Origin: Sepiola atlantica
Taxonomy: Eukaryota; Mollusca; Cephalopoda; Sepiida; Sepiolidae
Assembly: GCA_963556195.1 (NCBI GenBank)
Contig: CAUVYP010001208.1
Span: 2,728,001-2,792,000, forward strand
DNA length: 64,000 nucleotides
Direction of reading: 5' to 3'
Of the stretch, positions 49,745-63,878 are shown piece by piece (the stretch's first letter is position 1; each line of letters opens with the position of its first letter). The notes under the pieces are model-generated. The model saw only the letters and a program-made list of their open reading frames with translations. It was not told the DNA's origin and did not search any database. A program made the position numbers and the translations under genes.

Positions 49745-51976
49745 TTAGCGCGTTTTAAAGTTGATATCGCTTTTGTTTATAACTTCCACATTTATTCGAA
49801 TTGTGCAACGAAACTTTGCACAGATTAGCGGAGTCACATGTTCTACTGAAGTACCAAGTTTCAGAAGTGCAGCTCTTGTACTGCCGGAGATATGTCGATA
49901 CAAACTGAATACGCAAAACATCAACAAAATTTAGCGCGTTTTAAAGTTGATATCGCTTTTGTTTATAACTTCCACATTTATTCGAATTGTGCAACGAAAC
50001 TTTGCACAGAGTAGCGGAGTCACATGTTCTACTGAAGTACCAAGTCTCAGAAGTGCAGCTCTTGTACTGCCGGAGATATGTCGATACAAACTGAATACGC
50101 AAACTATCAACAAAATTTAGTGCGATTTAAAGTTGATATCGCTTTTGTTTATAACTTCACCATTCTTTAGAATTGTGCAACGAAACTTTGCCGAGATAAG
50201 CGGAGTCACATGCTCTACTGAAGTACCAAGTTTCAGAAGTGCAGCTCTTTTACTGCCGGAGATATGTCGATACAAACTGAATACGCAAAACATCGACAAA
50301 ATTTAGCGCGTTTTAAAGTTGATATCGCTTTTGTTTATAACTTCCACATTTATTCGAATTGTGCAACGAAACTTTGCACAGATTAGCGGAGTCACATTTT
50401 CTACTGAAGTACCAAGTTTCAGAAGTGCAGCTCTTGTACTGCCGGAGATATGTCGATACAAACTGAATACGCAAAACATCAACAAAATTTAGCGCGTTTT
50501 AAAGTTGATATCGCTTTTGTTTATAACTTCCACATTTATTCGAATTGTGCAACGAAACTTTGCAGACAGTCGCGGAGGCACATTTTCTACTGAAGTACCA
50601 AGTTTCAGAAGTGCAGCTCTTGTACTGCCGGAGATATGTCGATACAAACTGAATACGCAAAACATCAACAAAATTTAGCGCGTTTTAAAGTTGATATCGC
50701 TTTTGTTTATAACTTCCACATTTATTCGAATTGTGCAACGAAACTTTGCACAGATTAGCGGAGTCACATGTTCTACTGAAGTACCAAGTTTCAGAAGTGC
50801 AGCTCTTGTACTGCCGGAGATATGTCGATACAAACTGAATACGCAAACTATCAACAAAATTTAGTGCGATTTAAAGTTGATATCGCTTTTGTTTATAACT
50901 TCACCATTCTTTAGAATTGTGCAACGAAACCTTGCAGAGATAAGCGGAGTCACATGCTCTACTGAAGTACCAAGTCTCAGAAGTGCAGCTCTTTTACTGC
51001 CGGAGATATGTCGATACAAACTGAATACGCAAAACATCGACAAAATTTAGCGCGTTTTAAAGTTGATATCGCTTTTGTTTATAACTTCCACATTTATTCG
51101 AATTGTGCAACGAAACTTTGCACAGATTAGCGGAGTTACATTTTCTACTGAAGTACTAAGTTTCAGAAGTGCAGCTCTTGTACTGCCGGAGATATGTCGA
51201 TACAAACTGAATACGCAAAACATCGACAAAATTTAGCGCGTTTTAAAGTTGATATCGCTTTTGTTTATAACTTCCACATTTATTCGAATTGTGCAACGAA
51301 ACTTTGCACAGATTAGCGGAGTCACATTTTCTACTGAAGTACCAAGTTTCAGAAGTGCAGCTCTTGTACTGCCGGAGATATGTCGATACAAACTGAATAC
51401 GCAAAACATCAACAAAATTTAGCGCGTTTTAAAGTTGATATCGCTTTTGTTTATAACTTCCACATTTATTCGAATTGTGCAACGAAACTTTGCAGACAGT
51501 CGCGGATAGGCCTTATCTACTGAAGTAACAAGTTTCAGAAGTGCAGCTCTTGTACTGCCGGAGATATGTCAATACAAACTGAATACGCAAAACATCAACA
51601 AAATTTAGCGCGTTTTAAAGTTGATATCGCTTTTGTTTATAACTTCCACATTTATTCGAATTGTGCAACGAAACTTTGCACAGATTAGCGGAGTCACATT
51701 TTCTACTGAAGTACCAAGTTTCAGAAGTGCAGCTCTTGTACTGCCGGAGATATGTCGATACAAACTGAATACGCAAAACATCGACAAAATTTAGCGCGTT
51801 TTAAAGTTGATATCGCTTTTGTTTATAACTTCCACATTTATTCGAATTGTGCAACGAAACTTTGCACAGATTAGCGGAGTCACATTTTCTACTGAAGTAC
51901 TAAGTTTCAGAAGTGCAGCTCTTGTACTGCCGGAGATATGTCGATACAAACTGAATACGCAAAACATCGACAAAAT

Positions 51977-52161
51977 TTAGCGCGTTTTAAAGTTGATATC
52001 ACTTTTGTTTATAACTTCCACATTTATTCGAATTGTGCAACGAAACTTTGCACAGATTAGCGGAGTCACATGTTCTACTGAAGTACCAAGTTTCAGAAGT
52101 GCAGCTCTTGTACTGCCGGAAATATGTCGATACAAACTGAATACGCAAACATCAACAAAAT
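51977..52161. repeat. 185-bp monomer from simple A-run contraction
   Basis: The right end reads ACGCAAACATC, one A short of ACGCAAAACATC. This differs from the ACGACAACATC form of the other short monomers and is not followed by EKAY, so it is an independent deletion. It also has GATATCAC. Confidence 0.9.
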
Positions 52162-53277
52162 TTAGCGCGTTTTAAAGTTGATATCGCTTTTGTTTATAAC
52201 TTCCACATTTATTCGAATTGTGCAACGAAACTTTGCACAGATTAGCGGAGTCACATTTTCTACTGAAGTACTAAGTTTCAGAAGTGCAGCTCTTGTACTG
52301 CCGGAGATATGTCGATACAAACTGAATACGCAAAACATCAACAAAATTTAGCGCGTTTTAAAGTTGATATCGCTTTTGTTTATAACTTCCACATTTATTC
52401 GAATTGTGCAACGAAACTTTGCACAGATTAGCGGAGTCACATTTTCTACTGAAGTACCAAGTTTCAGAAGTGCAGCTCTTGTACTGCCGGAGATATGTCG
52501 ATACAAACTGAATACGCAAAACATCGACAAAATTTAGCGCGTTTTAAAGTTGATATCGCTTTTGTTTATAACTTCCACATTTATTCGAATTGTGCAACGA
52601 AACTTTGCACAGATTAGCGGAGTCACATGTTCTACTGAAGTACCAAGTTTCAGAAGTGCAGCTCTTGTACTGCCGGAAATATGTCGATACAAACTGAATA
52701 CGCAAAACATCAACAAAATTTAGCGCGTTTTAAAGTTGATATCGCTTTTGTTTATAACTTCCACATTTATTCGAATTGTGCAACGAAACTTTGCACAGAT
52801 TAGCGGAGTCACATGTTCTACTGAAGTACCAAGTCTCAGAAGTGCAGCTCTTGTACTGCCGGAGATATGTCGATACAAACTGAATACGCAAACTATCAAC
52901 AAAATTTAGTGCGATTTAAAGTTGATATCGCTTTTGTTTATAACTTCACCATTCTTTAGAATTGTGCAACGAAACTTTGCAGTAATAAGCGGAGTCACAT
53001 GCTCTACTGAAGTACCAAGTTTCAGAAGTGCAGCTCTTGTACTGCCGGAGATATGTCGATACAAACTGAATACGCAAAACATCGACAAAATTTAGCGCGT
53101 TTTAAAGTTGATATCGCTTTTGTTTATAACTTCCACATTTATTCGAATTGTGCAACGAAACTTTGCACAGATTAGCGGAGTCCCATTTTCTACTGAAGTA
53201 CTAAGTTTCAGAAGTGCAGCTCTTGTACTGCCGGAGATATGTCGATACAAACTGAATACGCAAAACATCGACAAAAT

Positions 53278-54579
53278 TTAGCGCGTTTTAAAGTTGATAT
53301 CGCTTTTGTTTATAACTTCTACATTTATTCGAATTGTGCAACGAAACTTTGCACAGATTAGCGGAGTCACATTTTCTACTGAAGTACCAAGTTTCAGAAG
53401 TGCAGCTCTTGTACTGCCGGAGATATGTCGATACAAACTGAATACGCAAAACATCAACAAAATTTAGCGCGTTTTAAAGTTGATATCGCTTTTGTTTATA
53501 ACTTCCACATTTATTCGAATTGTGCAACGAAACTTTGCAGACAGTCGCGGATAGGCCTTATCTACTGAAGTACCAAGTTTCAGAAGTGCAGCTCTTGTAC
53601 TGCCGGAGATATGTCAATACAAACTGAATACGCAAAACATCAACAAAATTTAGCGCGTTTTAAAGTTGATATCGCTTTTGTTTATAACTTCCACATTTAT
53701 TCGAATTGTGCAACGAAACTTTGCACAGATTAGCGGAGTCACATTTTCTACTGAAGTACCAAGTTTCCGAAGTGCAGCTCTTGTACTGCCGGAGATATGT
53801 CGATACAAACTGAATACGCAAAACATCAACAAAATTTAGCCCGTTTTAAAGTTGATATCGCTTTTGTTTATAACTTCCACATTTATTCGAATTGTGCAAC
53901 GAAACTTTGCAGACAGTCGCGGAGACACATGTTCTACTGAAGTACCAAGTTTCAGAAGTGCAGCTCTTGTACTGCCGGAGATATGTCGATACAAACTGAA
54001 TACGCAAAACATCAACAAAATTTAGCGCGTTTTAAAGTTGATATCGCTTTTGTTTATAACTTCCACATTTATTCGAATTGTGCAACGAAACTTTGCACAG
54101 ATTAGCGGAGTCACATTTTCTACTGAAGTCCTAAGTTTCAGAAGTGCAGCTCTTGTACTGCCGGAGATATGTCGATACAAACTGAATACGCAAAACATCG
54201 ACAAAATTTAGCGCGTTTTAAAGTTGATATCGCTTTTGTTTATAACTTCCACATTTATTCGAATTGTGCAACGAAACTTTGCACAGATTAGCGGAGTCAC
54301 ATGTTCTACTGAAGTACCAAGTTTCAGAAGTGCAGCTCTTGTACTGCCGGAGATATGTCGATACAAACTGAATACGCGAAACATCAACAAAATTTAGCGC
54401 GTTTTAAAGTTGATATCGCTTTTGTTTATAACTTCCACATTTATTCGAATTGTGCAACGAAACTTTGCACAGAGTAGCGGAGTCACATGTTCTACTGAAG
54501 TACCAAGTCTCAGAAGTGCAGCTCTTGTACTGCCGGAGATATGTCGATACAAACTGAATACGCAAAACATCGACAAAAT
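53278..54579. repeat. Tandem seven-monomer duplication, left copy
   Basis: The order is ENV with CTTCTACATTT, DKAY(GTCAATAC), ENV with TTTCCGAAG, EHVS, S, EHV with ACGCGAAAC, and EHV with CAGAGTAGCGG and AAGTCTCAG. It is directly repeated at 54580-55881 (offset 1302 bp). Confidence 0.92.
54394..54579. repeat. Junction monomer of the seven-monomer duplication
   Basis: It carries CAGAGTAGCGG and AAGTCTCAG like 55696-55881, but ends in CATCGAC where the partner ends in ACTATCAAC. The partner is followed by F and S, and this one directly by ENV. The right end therefore matches the end of an S monomer, which places the exchange point in its right third. Confidence 0.75.
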
Positions 54580-55881
54580 TTAGCGCGTTTTAAAGTTGAT
54601 ATCGCTTTTGTTTATAACTTCTACATTTATTCGAATTGTGCAACGAAACTTTGCACAGATTAGCGGAGTCACATTTTCTACTGAAGTACCAAGTTTCAGA
54701 AGTGCAGCTCTTGTACTGCCGGAGATATGTCGATACAAACTGAATACGCAAAACATCAACAAAATTTAGCGCGTTTTAAAGTTGATATCGCTTTTGTTTA
54801 TAACTTCCACATTTATTCGAATTGTGCAACGAAACTTTGCAGACAGTCGCGGATAGGCCTTATCTACTGAAGTACCAAGTTTCAGAAGTGCAGCTCTTGT
54901 ACTGCCGGAGATATGTCAATACAAACTGAATACGCAAAACATCAACAAAATTTAGCGCGTTTTAAAGTTGATATCGCTTTTGTTTATAACTTCCACATTT
55001 ATTCGAATTGTGCAACGAAACTTTGCACAGATTAGCGGAGTCACATTTTCTACTGAAGTACCAAGTTTCCGAAGTGCAGCTCTTGTACTGCCGGAGATAT
55101 GTCGATACAAACTGAATACGCAAAACATCAACAAAATTTAGCCCGTTTTAAAGTTGATATCGCTTTTGTTTATAACTTCCACATTTATTCGAATTGTGCA
55201 ACGAAACTTTGCAGACAGTCGCGGAGACACATGTTCTACTGAAGTACCAAGTTTCAGAAGTGCAGCTCTTGTACTGCCGGAGATATGTCGATACAAACTG
55301 AATACGCAAAACATCAACAAAATTTAGCGCGTTTTAAAGTTGATATCGCTTTTGTTTATAACTTCCACATTTATTCGAATTGTGCAACGAAACTTTGCAC
55401 AGATTAGCGGAGTCACATTTTCTACTGAAGTACTAAGTTTCAGAAGTGCAGCTCTTGTACTGCCGGAGATATGTCGATACAAACTGAATACGCAAAACAT
55501 CGACAAAATTTAGCGCGTTTTAAAGTTGATATCGCTTTTGTTTATAACTTCCACATTTATTCGAATTGTGCAACGAAACTTTGCACAGATTAGCGGAGTC
55601 ACATGTTCTACTAGAGTACCAAGTTTCAGAAGTGCAGCTCTTGTACTGCCGGAGATATGTCGATACAAACTGAATACGCGAAACATCAACAAAATTTAGC
55701 GCGTTTTAAAGTTGATATCGCTTTTGTTTATAACTTCCACATTTATTCGAATTGTGCAACGAAACTTTGCACAGAGTAGCGGAGTCACATGTTCTACTGA
55801 AGTACCAAGTCTCAGAAGTGCAGCTCTTGTACTGCCGGAGATATGTCGATACAAACTGAATACGCAAACTATCAACAAAAT
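54580..55881. repeat. Tandem seven-monomer duplication, right copy
   Basis: Copy of 53278-54579 sharing CTTCTACATTT, TTTCCGAAG, ACGCGAAAC and CAGAGTAGCGG. A private change is CTACTAGAG near 55610. Confidence 0.92.
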
Positions 55882-57555
55882 TTAGTGCGATTTAAAGTTG
55901 ATATCGCTTTTGTTTATAACTTCACCATTCTTTAGAATTGTGCAACGAAACTTTGCAGAGATAAGCGGAGTCACATGCTCTACTGAAGTACCAAGTTTCA
56001 GAAGTGCAGCTCTTTTACTGCCGGAGATATGTCGATACAAACTGAATACGCAAAACATCGACAAAATTTAGCGCGTTTTAAAGTTGATATCGCTTTTGTT
56101 TATAACTTCCACATTTATTCGAATTGTGCAACGAAACTTTGCACAGATTAGCGGAGTCACATTTTCTACTGAAGTACTAAGTTTCAGAAGTGCAGCTCTT
56201 GTACTGCCGGAGATATGTCGATACAAACTGAATACGCAAAACATCGACAAAATTTAGCGCGTTTTAAAGTTGATATCGCTTTTGTTTATAACTTCCACAT
56301 TTATTCGAATTGTGCAACGAAACTTTGCACAGATTAGCGGAGTCACATTTTCTACTGAAGTACCAAGTTTCAGAAGTGCAGCTCTTGTACTGCCGGAGAT
56401 ATGTCGATACAAACTGAATACGCAAAACATCAACAAAATTTAGCGCGTTTTAAAGTTGATATCGCTTTTGTTTATAACTTCCACATTTATTCGGATTGTG
56501 CAACGAAACTTTGCAGACAGTCGCGGAGGCACATTTTCTACTGAAGTACCAAGTTTCAGAAGTGCAGCTCTTGTACTGCCGGAGATATGTCGATACAAAC
56601 TGAATACGCAAAACATCAACAAAATTTAGCGCGTTTTAAAGTTGATATCGCTTTTGTTTATAACTTCCACATTTATTCGAATTGTGCAACGAAACTTTGC
56701 ACAGATTAGCGGAGTCACATGTTCTACTGAAGTACCAAGTTTCAGAAGTGCAGCTCTTGTACTGCCGGAGATATGTCGATACAAACTCAATACGCAAAAC
56801 ATCGACAAAATTTAGCGAGTTTTAAAGTTGATATCGCTTTTGTTTATAACTTCCACATTTATTCGAAATGTGCAACGAAACTTTGCACAGATAAGCGGAG
56901 TCACATTTTCTACTGAAGTACCAAGTTTCAGAAGTGCAGCTCTTGTACTGCCGGAGATATGTCGATACAAACTGAATACGCAAAACATCGACAAAATTTA
57001 GCGCGTTTTAAAGTTGATATCGCTTTTGTTTATAACTTCCACATTTATTCGAATTGTGCAACGAAACTTTGCACAGATTAGCGGAGTCACATGTTCTACT
57101 GAAGTACCAAGTTTCAGAAGTGCAGCTCTTGTACTGCCGGAGATATGTCGATACAAACTGAATACGCAAAATTTAAACAAAATTTAGCGCGTTTTAAAGT
57201 TGATATCGCTTTTGTTTATAACTTCCACATTTATTAGAATTGTGCAACGAAACTTTGCACAGATTAGCGGAGTCTCATGTTCTACTGAAGTACCAAGTCT
57301 CAGAAGTGCAGCTCTTGTACTGCCGGAGATATGTCGATACAAACTGAATACGCAAACTATCAACAAAATTTAGTGCGATTTAAAGTTGATATCGCTTTTG
57401 TTTATAACTTCACCATTCTTTAGAATTGTGCAACGAAACTTTGCAGAGATAAGCGGAGTCACATGCTCTACTGAAGTACCAAGTTTCAGAAGTGCAGCTC
57501 TTTTACTGCCGGAGATATGTCGATACAAACTGAATACGCAAAACATCGACAAAAT

Positions 57556-57740
57556 TTAGCGCGTTTTAAAGTTGATATCGCTTTTGTTTATAACTTCCAC
57601 ATTTATTCGAATTGTGCAACGAAACTTTGCACAGATTAGCGGAGTCACATTTTCTACTGAAGTACTAAGGTTCAGAAGTGCAGCTCTTGTACTGCCGGAG
57701 ATATGTGTATACAAACTGAATACGACAACATGAACAAAAT
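57556..57740. repeat. 185-bp monomer, S(AAGGTTCAG) type
   Basis: The right end reads ATACGACAACATGAAC as at 40819-41003, with a private ATATGTGTATAC. It shares AAGGTTCAG with the monomers at 33937, 37657 and 39703, linking this place to the 33-41 kb region. EKAY follows at 57741. Confidence 0.9.
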
Positions 57741-58670
57741 TTAGCGCGTTTTAAAGTTGATATCGCTTTTGTTTATAACTTCCACATTTATTCGAATTGT
57801 GCAACGAAACTTTGCAGACAGTCGCGGATAGGCCTTTTCTACTGTAGTACCAAGTTTCAGAAGTGCAGCTCTTGTACTGCCGGAGATATGTCGATACAAA
57901 CTGAATACGCAAAACATCAACAAAATTTAGCCCGTTTTAAAGTTGATATCGCTTTTGTTTATAACTTCCACATTTATTCGAATTGTGCAAAAAAACTTTG
58001 CAGACAGTCGCGGAGGCACATATTCTACTGAAGTACCAAGTTTCAGAAGTGCAGCTCTTGTACTGCCGGAGATATGTCGATACAAACTGAATACGCAAAA
58101 CATCAACAAAATTTAGCGCGTTTTAAAGTTGATATCGCTTTTGTTTATAACTTCCACATTTATTCGAATTGTGCAACGAAACTTTGCACAGATTAGCGGA
58201 GTCACATGTTCTACTGAAGTACCAAGTTTCAGAAGTGCAGCTCTTGTACTGCCGGAGATATGTCGATACAAACTGAATACGCAAAACATCAACAAAATTT
58301 AGCGCGTTTTAAAGTTGATATCGCTTTTGTTTATAACTTCCACATTTATTCGAATTGTGCAACGAAACATTGCAGACAGTCGCGGAGACACATGTTCTAC
58401 TGAAGTACCAAGTTTCAGAAGTGCAGCTCTTGTACTGCCGGAGATATGTCGATACAAACTGAATACGCAAAACATCAACAAAATTTAGCGCGTTTTAAAG
58501 TTGATATCGCTTTTGTTTATAACTTCCACATTTATTCGAATTGTGCAACGAAACTTTGCACAGATTAGCGGAGTCACATGTTCTACTGAAGTACCAAGTT
58601 TCAGAAGTGCAGCTCTTGTACTGCCGGAAATATGTCGATACAAACTGAATACGCAAAACATCAACAAAAT

Positions 58671-59972
58671 TTAGCGAGTTTTAAAGTTGATATCGCTTTT
58701 GTTTATAACTTCCACATTTATTCGAATTGTGCAACGAAACTTTGCACAGATTAGCGGAGTCACATTTTCTACTGAAGTACCAAGTTTCAGAAGTGCAGCT
58801 CTTGTACTGCCGGAGATATGTCGATACAAACTGAATACGCAAAACATCGACAAAATTTAGCGCGTTTTAAAGTTGATATCGCTTTTGTTTATAACTTCCA
58901 CATTTATTCGAATTGTGCAACGAAACTTTGCACAGATTAGCGGGGTCACATGTTCTACTGAAGTACCAAGTTTCAGAAGTGCAGCTCTTGTACTGCCGGA
59001 GATATGTCGATACAAACTGAATACGCAAAATTTTAACAAAATTTAGCGCGTTTTAAAGTTGATATCACTTTTGTTTATAACTTCCACATTTATTCGAATT
59101 GTGCAACGAAACTTTGCACAGATTAGCGGAGTCACATGTTCTACTGAAGTACCAAGTCTCAGAAGTGCAGCTCTTGTACTGCCGGAGATATGTCGATACA
59201 AACTGAATACGCAAAACATCAACAAAATTTAGCGCGTTTTAAAGTTGATATCGCTTTTTTTTATAACTTCCACATTTATTCGAATTGTGCAACGAAACTT
59301 TGCAGACAGTCGCGGAGACACATGTTCTACTGAAGTACCAAGTTTCAGAAGTGCAGCTCTTGTACTGCCGGAGATATGTCGATACAAACTGAATACGCAA
59401 AACATCAACAAAATTTAGCGCGTTTTAAAGTTGATATCGCTTTTGTTTATAACTTCCACATTTATTCGAATTGTGCAACGAAACTTTGCACAGATTAGCG
59501 GAGTCACATGTTCTACTGAAGTACCAAGTTTCAGAAGTGCAGCTCTTGTACTGCCGGAGATATGTCGATACAAACTGAATACGCAAAACATCAACAAAAT
59601 TTAGCCCGTTTTAAAGTTGATATCGCTTTTGTTTATAACTTCCACATTTATTCGAATTGTGCAACGAAACTTTGCAGACAGTCGCGGAGACACATGTTCT
59701 ACTGAAGTACCAAGTTTCAGAAGTGCAGCTCTTGTACTGCCGGAGATATGTCGATACAAACTGAATACGCAAAACATCAACAAAATTTAGCGCGTTTTAA
59801 AGTTGATATCGCTTTTGTTTATAACTTCCACATTTATTCGAATTGTGCAACGAAACTTTGCACAGATTAGCGGAGTCACATGTTCTACTGAAGTACCAAG
59901 TTTCAGAAGTGCAGCTCTTGTACTGCCGGAGATATGTCGATACAAACTCAATACGCAAAACATCGACAAAAT
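58671..59972. repeat. Second tandem seven-monomer duplication, left copy
   Basis: The order is ENV starting TTAGCGAG, EHV with AAAATTTTAAC, EHV(AAGTCTCAG), EHVS with a nine-T run (CGCTTTTTTTTTAT), EHV, EHVS, and EHV(ACTCAATACG). The first six recur exactly 1302 bp later. The nine-T run and AAAATTTTAAC are diagnostic. Confidence 0.92.
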
Positions 59973-61274
59973 TTAGCGAGTTTTAAAGTTGATATCGCTT
60001 TTGTTTATAACTTCCACATTTATTCGAATTGTGCAACGAAACTTTGCACAGATTAGCGGAGTCACATTTTCTACTGAAGTACCAAGTTTCAGAAGTGCAG
60101 CTCTTGTACTGCCGGAGATATGTCGATACAAACTGAATACGCAAAACATCGACAAAATTTAGCGCGTTTTAAAGTTGATATCGCTTTTGTTTATAACTTC
60201 CACATTTATTCGAATTGTGCAACGAAACTTTGCACAGATTAGCGGAGTCACATGTTCTACTGAAGTACCAAGTTTCAGAAGTGCAGCTCTTGTACTGCCG
60301 GAGATATGTCGATACAAACTGAATACGCAAAATTTTAACAAAATTTAGCGCGTTTTAAAGTTGATATCGCTTTTGTTTATAACTTCCACATTTATTCGAA
60401 TTGTGCAACGAAACTTTGCACAGATTAGCGGAGTCACATGTTCTACTGAAGTACCAAGTCTCAGAAGTGCAGCTCTTGTACTGCCGGAGATATGTCGATA
60501 CAAACTGAATACGCAAAACATCAACAAAATTTAGCGCGTTTTAAAGTTGATATCGCTTTTTTTTATAACTTCCACATTTATTCGAATTGTGCAACGAAAC
60601 TTTGCAGACAGTCGCGGAGACACATGTTCTACTGAAGTACCAAGTTTCAGAAGTGCAGCTCTTGTACTGCCGGAGATATGTCGATACAAACTGAATACGC
60701 AAAACATCAACAAAATTTAGCGCGTTTTAAAGTTGATATCGCTTTTGTTTATAACTTCCACATTTATTCGAATTGTGCAACGAAACTTTGCACAGATTAG
60801 CGGAGTCACATGTTCTACTGAAGTACCAAGTTTCAGAAGTGCAGCTCTTGTACTGCCGGAGATATGTCGATACAAACTGAATACGCAAAACATCAACAAA
60901 ATTTAGCCCGTTTTAAAGTTGATATCGCTTTTGTTTATAACTTCCACATTTATTCGAATTGTGCAACGAAACTTTGCAGACAGTCGCGGAGACACATGTT
61001 CTACTGAAGTACCAAGTTTCAGAAGTGCAGCTCTTGTACTGCCGGAGATATGTCGATACAAACTGAATACGCAAAACATCAACAAAATTTAGCGCGTTTT
61101 AAAGTTGATATCGCTTTTGTTTATAACTTCCACATTTATTCGAATTGTGCAACGAAACTTTGCACAGATTAGCGGAGTCACATGTTCTACTGAAGTACTA
61201 AGTTTCAGAAGTGCAGCTTTTGTACTGCCGGAGATATGTCGATACAAACTGAATACGCAAAACATCGACAAAAT
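59973..61274. repeat. Second tandem seven-monomer duplication, right copy
   Basis: Copy of 58671-59972. Its seventh monomer is S-like (ACTAAG with CATGTTCT and CAGCTTTTG) instead of the ACTCAATACG form. The left copy has private GCGGGGTC near 58940 and GATATCAC near 59064, both normal here. Confidence 0.92.
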
Positions 61275-63878
61275 TTAGCGCGTTTTAAAGTTGATATCGC
61301 TTTTGTTTATAACTTCCACATTTATTCGAATTGTGCAACGAAACTTTGCACAGATTAGCGGAGTCACATGTTCTACTGAAGTACCAAGTTTCAGAAGTGC
61401 AGCTCTTGTACTGCCGGAGATATGTCGATACAAACTGAATACGCAAAACATCAACAAAATTTAGCGCGTTTTAAAGTTGATATCGCTTTTGTTTATAACT
61501 TCCACATTTATTCGAATTGTGCAACGAAACTTTGCACAGAGTAGCGGAGTCACATGTTCTACTGAAGTACCAAGTCTCAGAAGTGCAGCTCTTGTACTGC
61601 CGGAGATATGTCGATACAAACTGAATACGCAAACTATCAACAAAATTTAGTGCGATTTAAAGTTGATATCGCTTTTGTTTATAACTTCACCATTCTTTAG
61701 AATTGTGCAACGAAACTTTGCAGAGATAAGCGGAGTCACATGCTCTACTGAAGTACCAAGTTTCAGAAGTGCAGCTCTTTTACTGCCGGAGATATGTCGA
61801 TACAAACTGAATACGCAAAACATCGACAAAATTTAGCGCGTTTTAAAGTTGATATCGCTTTTGTTTATAACTTCCACATTTATTCGAATTGTGCAACGAA
61901 ACTTTGCACAGATTAGCGGAGTCACATTTTCTACTGAAGTACCAAGTTTCAGAAGTGCAGCTCTTGTACTGACGGAGATATGTCGATACAAACTGAATAC
62001 GCAAAACATCAACAAAATTTAGCGCGTTTTAAAGTTGATATCGCTTTTGTTTATAACTTCCTCATTTATTCGAATTGTGCAACGAAACTTTGCAGACAGT
62101 CGCGGAGGCACATTTTCTACTGAAGTACCAAGTTTCAGAAGTGCAGCTCTTGTACTGCCGGAGATATGTCGATACAAACTGAATACGCAAAACATCAACA
62201 AAATTTAGCGCGTTTTAAAGTTGATATCGCTTTTGTTTATAACTTCCACATTTATTCGAATTGTGCAACGAAACTTTGCACAGATTAGCGGAGTCACATG
62301 TTCTACTTAAGTACCAAGTTTCAGAAGTGCAGCTCTTGTACTGCCGGAGATATGTCGATACAAACTGAATACGCAAACTATCAACAAAATTTAGTGCGAT
62401 TTAAAGTTGATATCGCTTTTGTTTATAACTTCACCATTCTTTAGAATTGTGCAACGAAACTTTGCAGAGATAAGCGGAGTCACATGTTCTACTGAAGTAC
62501 CAAGTCTCAGAAGTGCAGCTCTTTTACTGCCGGAGATATGTCGATACAAACTGAATACGCAAAACATCGACAAAATTTAGCGCGTTTTAAAGTAGATATC
62601 GCTTTTGTTTATAACTTCCACATTTATTCGAATTGTGCAACGAAACTTTGCACAGATTAGCGGAGTCACATTTTCTACTGAAGTACTAAGTTTCAGAAGT
62701 GCAGCTCTTGTACTGCCGGAGATATGTCGATACAAACTGAATACGCAAAACATCGACAAAATTTAGCGCGTTTTAAAGTTGATATCGCTTTTGTTTATAA
62801 CTTCCACATTTATTCGAATTGTGCAACGAAACTTTGCACAGATTAGCGGAGTCACATTTTCTACTGAAGTACCAAGTTTCAGAAGTGCAGCTCTTGTACT
62901 GCCGGAGATATGTCGATACAAACTGAATACGCAAAACATCAACAAAATTTAGCGCGTTTTAAAGTTGATATCGCTTTTGTTTATAACTTCCACATTTATT
63001 CGAATTGTGCAACGAAACTTTGCAGACAGTCGCGGATAGGCCTTATCTACTGAAGTAACAAGTTTCAGAAGTGCAGCTCTTGTACTGCCGGAGATATGTC
63101 AATACAAACTGAATACGCAAAACATCAACAAAATTTAGCGCGTTTTAAAGTTGATATCGCTTTTGTTTATAACTTCCACATTTATTCGAATTGTGCAACG
63201 AAACTTTGCACAGATTAGCGGAGTCACATTTTCTACTGAAGTACCAAGTTTCAGAATTGCAGCTCTTGTACGGCCGGAGATATGTCGATAAAAACTGAAT
63301 ACGCAAAACATCGACAAAATTTAGCGCGTTTTAAAGTTGATATCGCTTTTGTTTATAACTTCCACATTTATTCGAATTGTGCAACGAAACTTTGCACAGA
63401 TTAGCGGAGTCACATTTTCTACTGAAGTACTTAGTTTCAGAAGTGCAGCTCTTGTACTGCCGGAGATATGTCGATACAAACTGAATACGCAAAACATCGA
63501 CAAAATTTAGCGCGTTTTAAAGTTGATATCGCTTTTGTTTATAACTTCCACATTTATTCGAATTGTGCAACGAAACTTTGCACAGATTAGCGGAGTCACA
63601 TGTTCTACTGAAGTACCAAGTTTCAGAAGTGCAGCTCTTGTACTGCCGGAAATATGTCGATACAAACTGAATACGCAAAACATCAACAAAATTTAGCGCG
63701 TTTTAAAGTTGATATCGCTTTTGTTTATAACTTCCACATTTATTCGAATTGTGCAACGAAACTTTGCACAGATTAGCGGAGTCACATTTTCTACTGAAGT
63801 ACTAAGTTTCAGAAGTGCAGCTCTTGTACTGCCGGAGATATGTCGATACAAACTGAATACGCAAAACATCAACAAAAT

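Noticed and set aside
59229..60716. The nine-T run at 59229 and 60531 as a Pol III terminator
   Set aside because: It is a single G to T change in CTTTTGTTTAT, present in one monomer and its duplicate. There is no associated Pol III gene.
84..63875. About 300 minus-strand open frames of 60 codons, one per monomer, looking like a giant family of small proteins
   Set aside because: They are the same satellite read in one frame. They begin at TTG; with ATG the frame is 58 codons, and the ACTATC-tagged copies lack that ATG. Many copies are broken by GTCAATAC (a TGA on the minus strand) or by indels. Class differences are mostly amino-acid changing. No promoter, start context or recognisable domain is seen.
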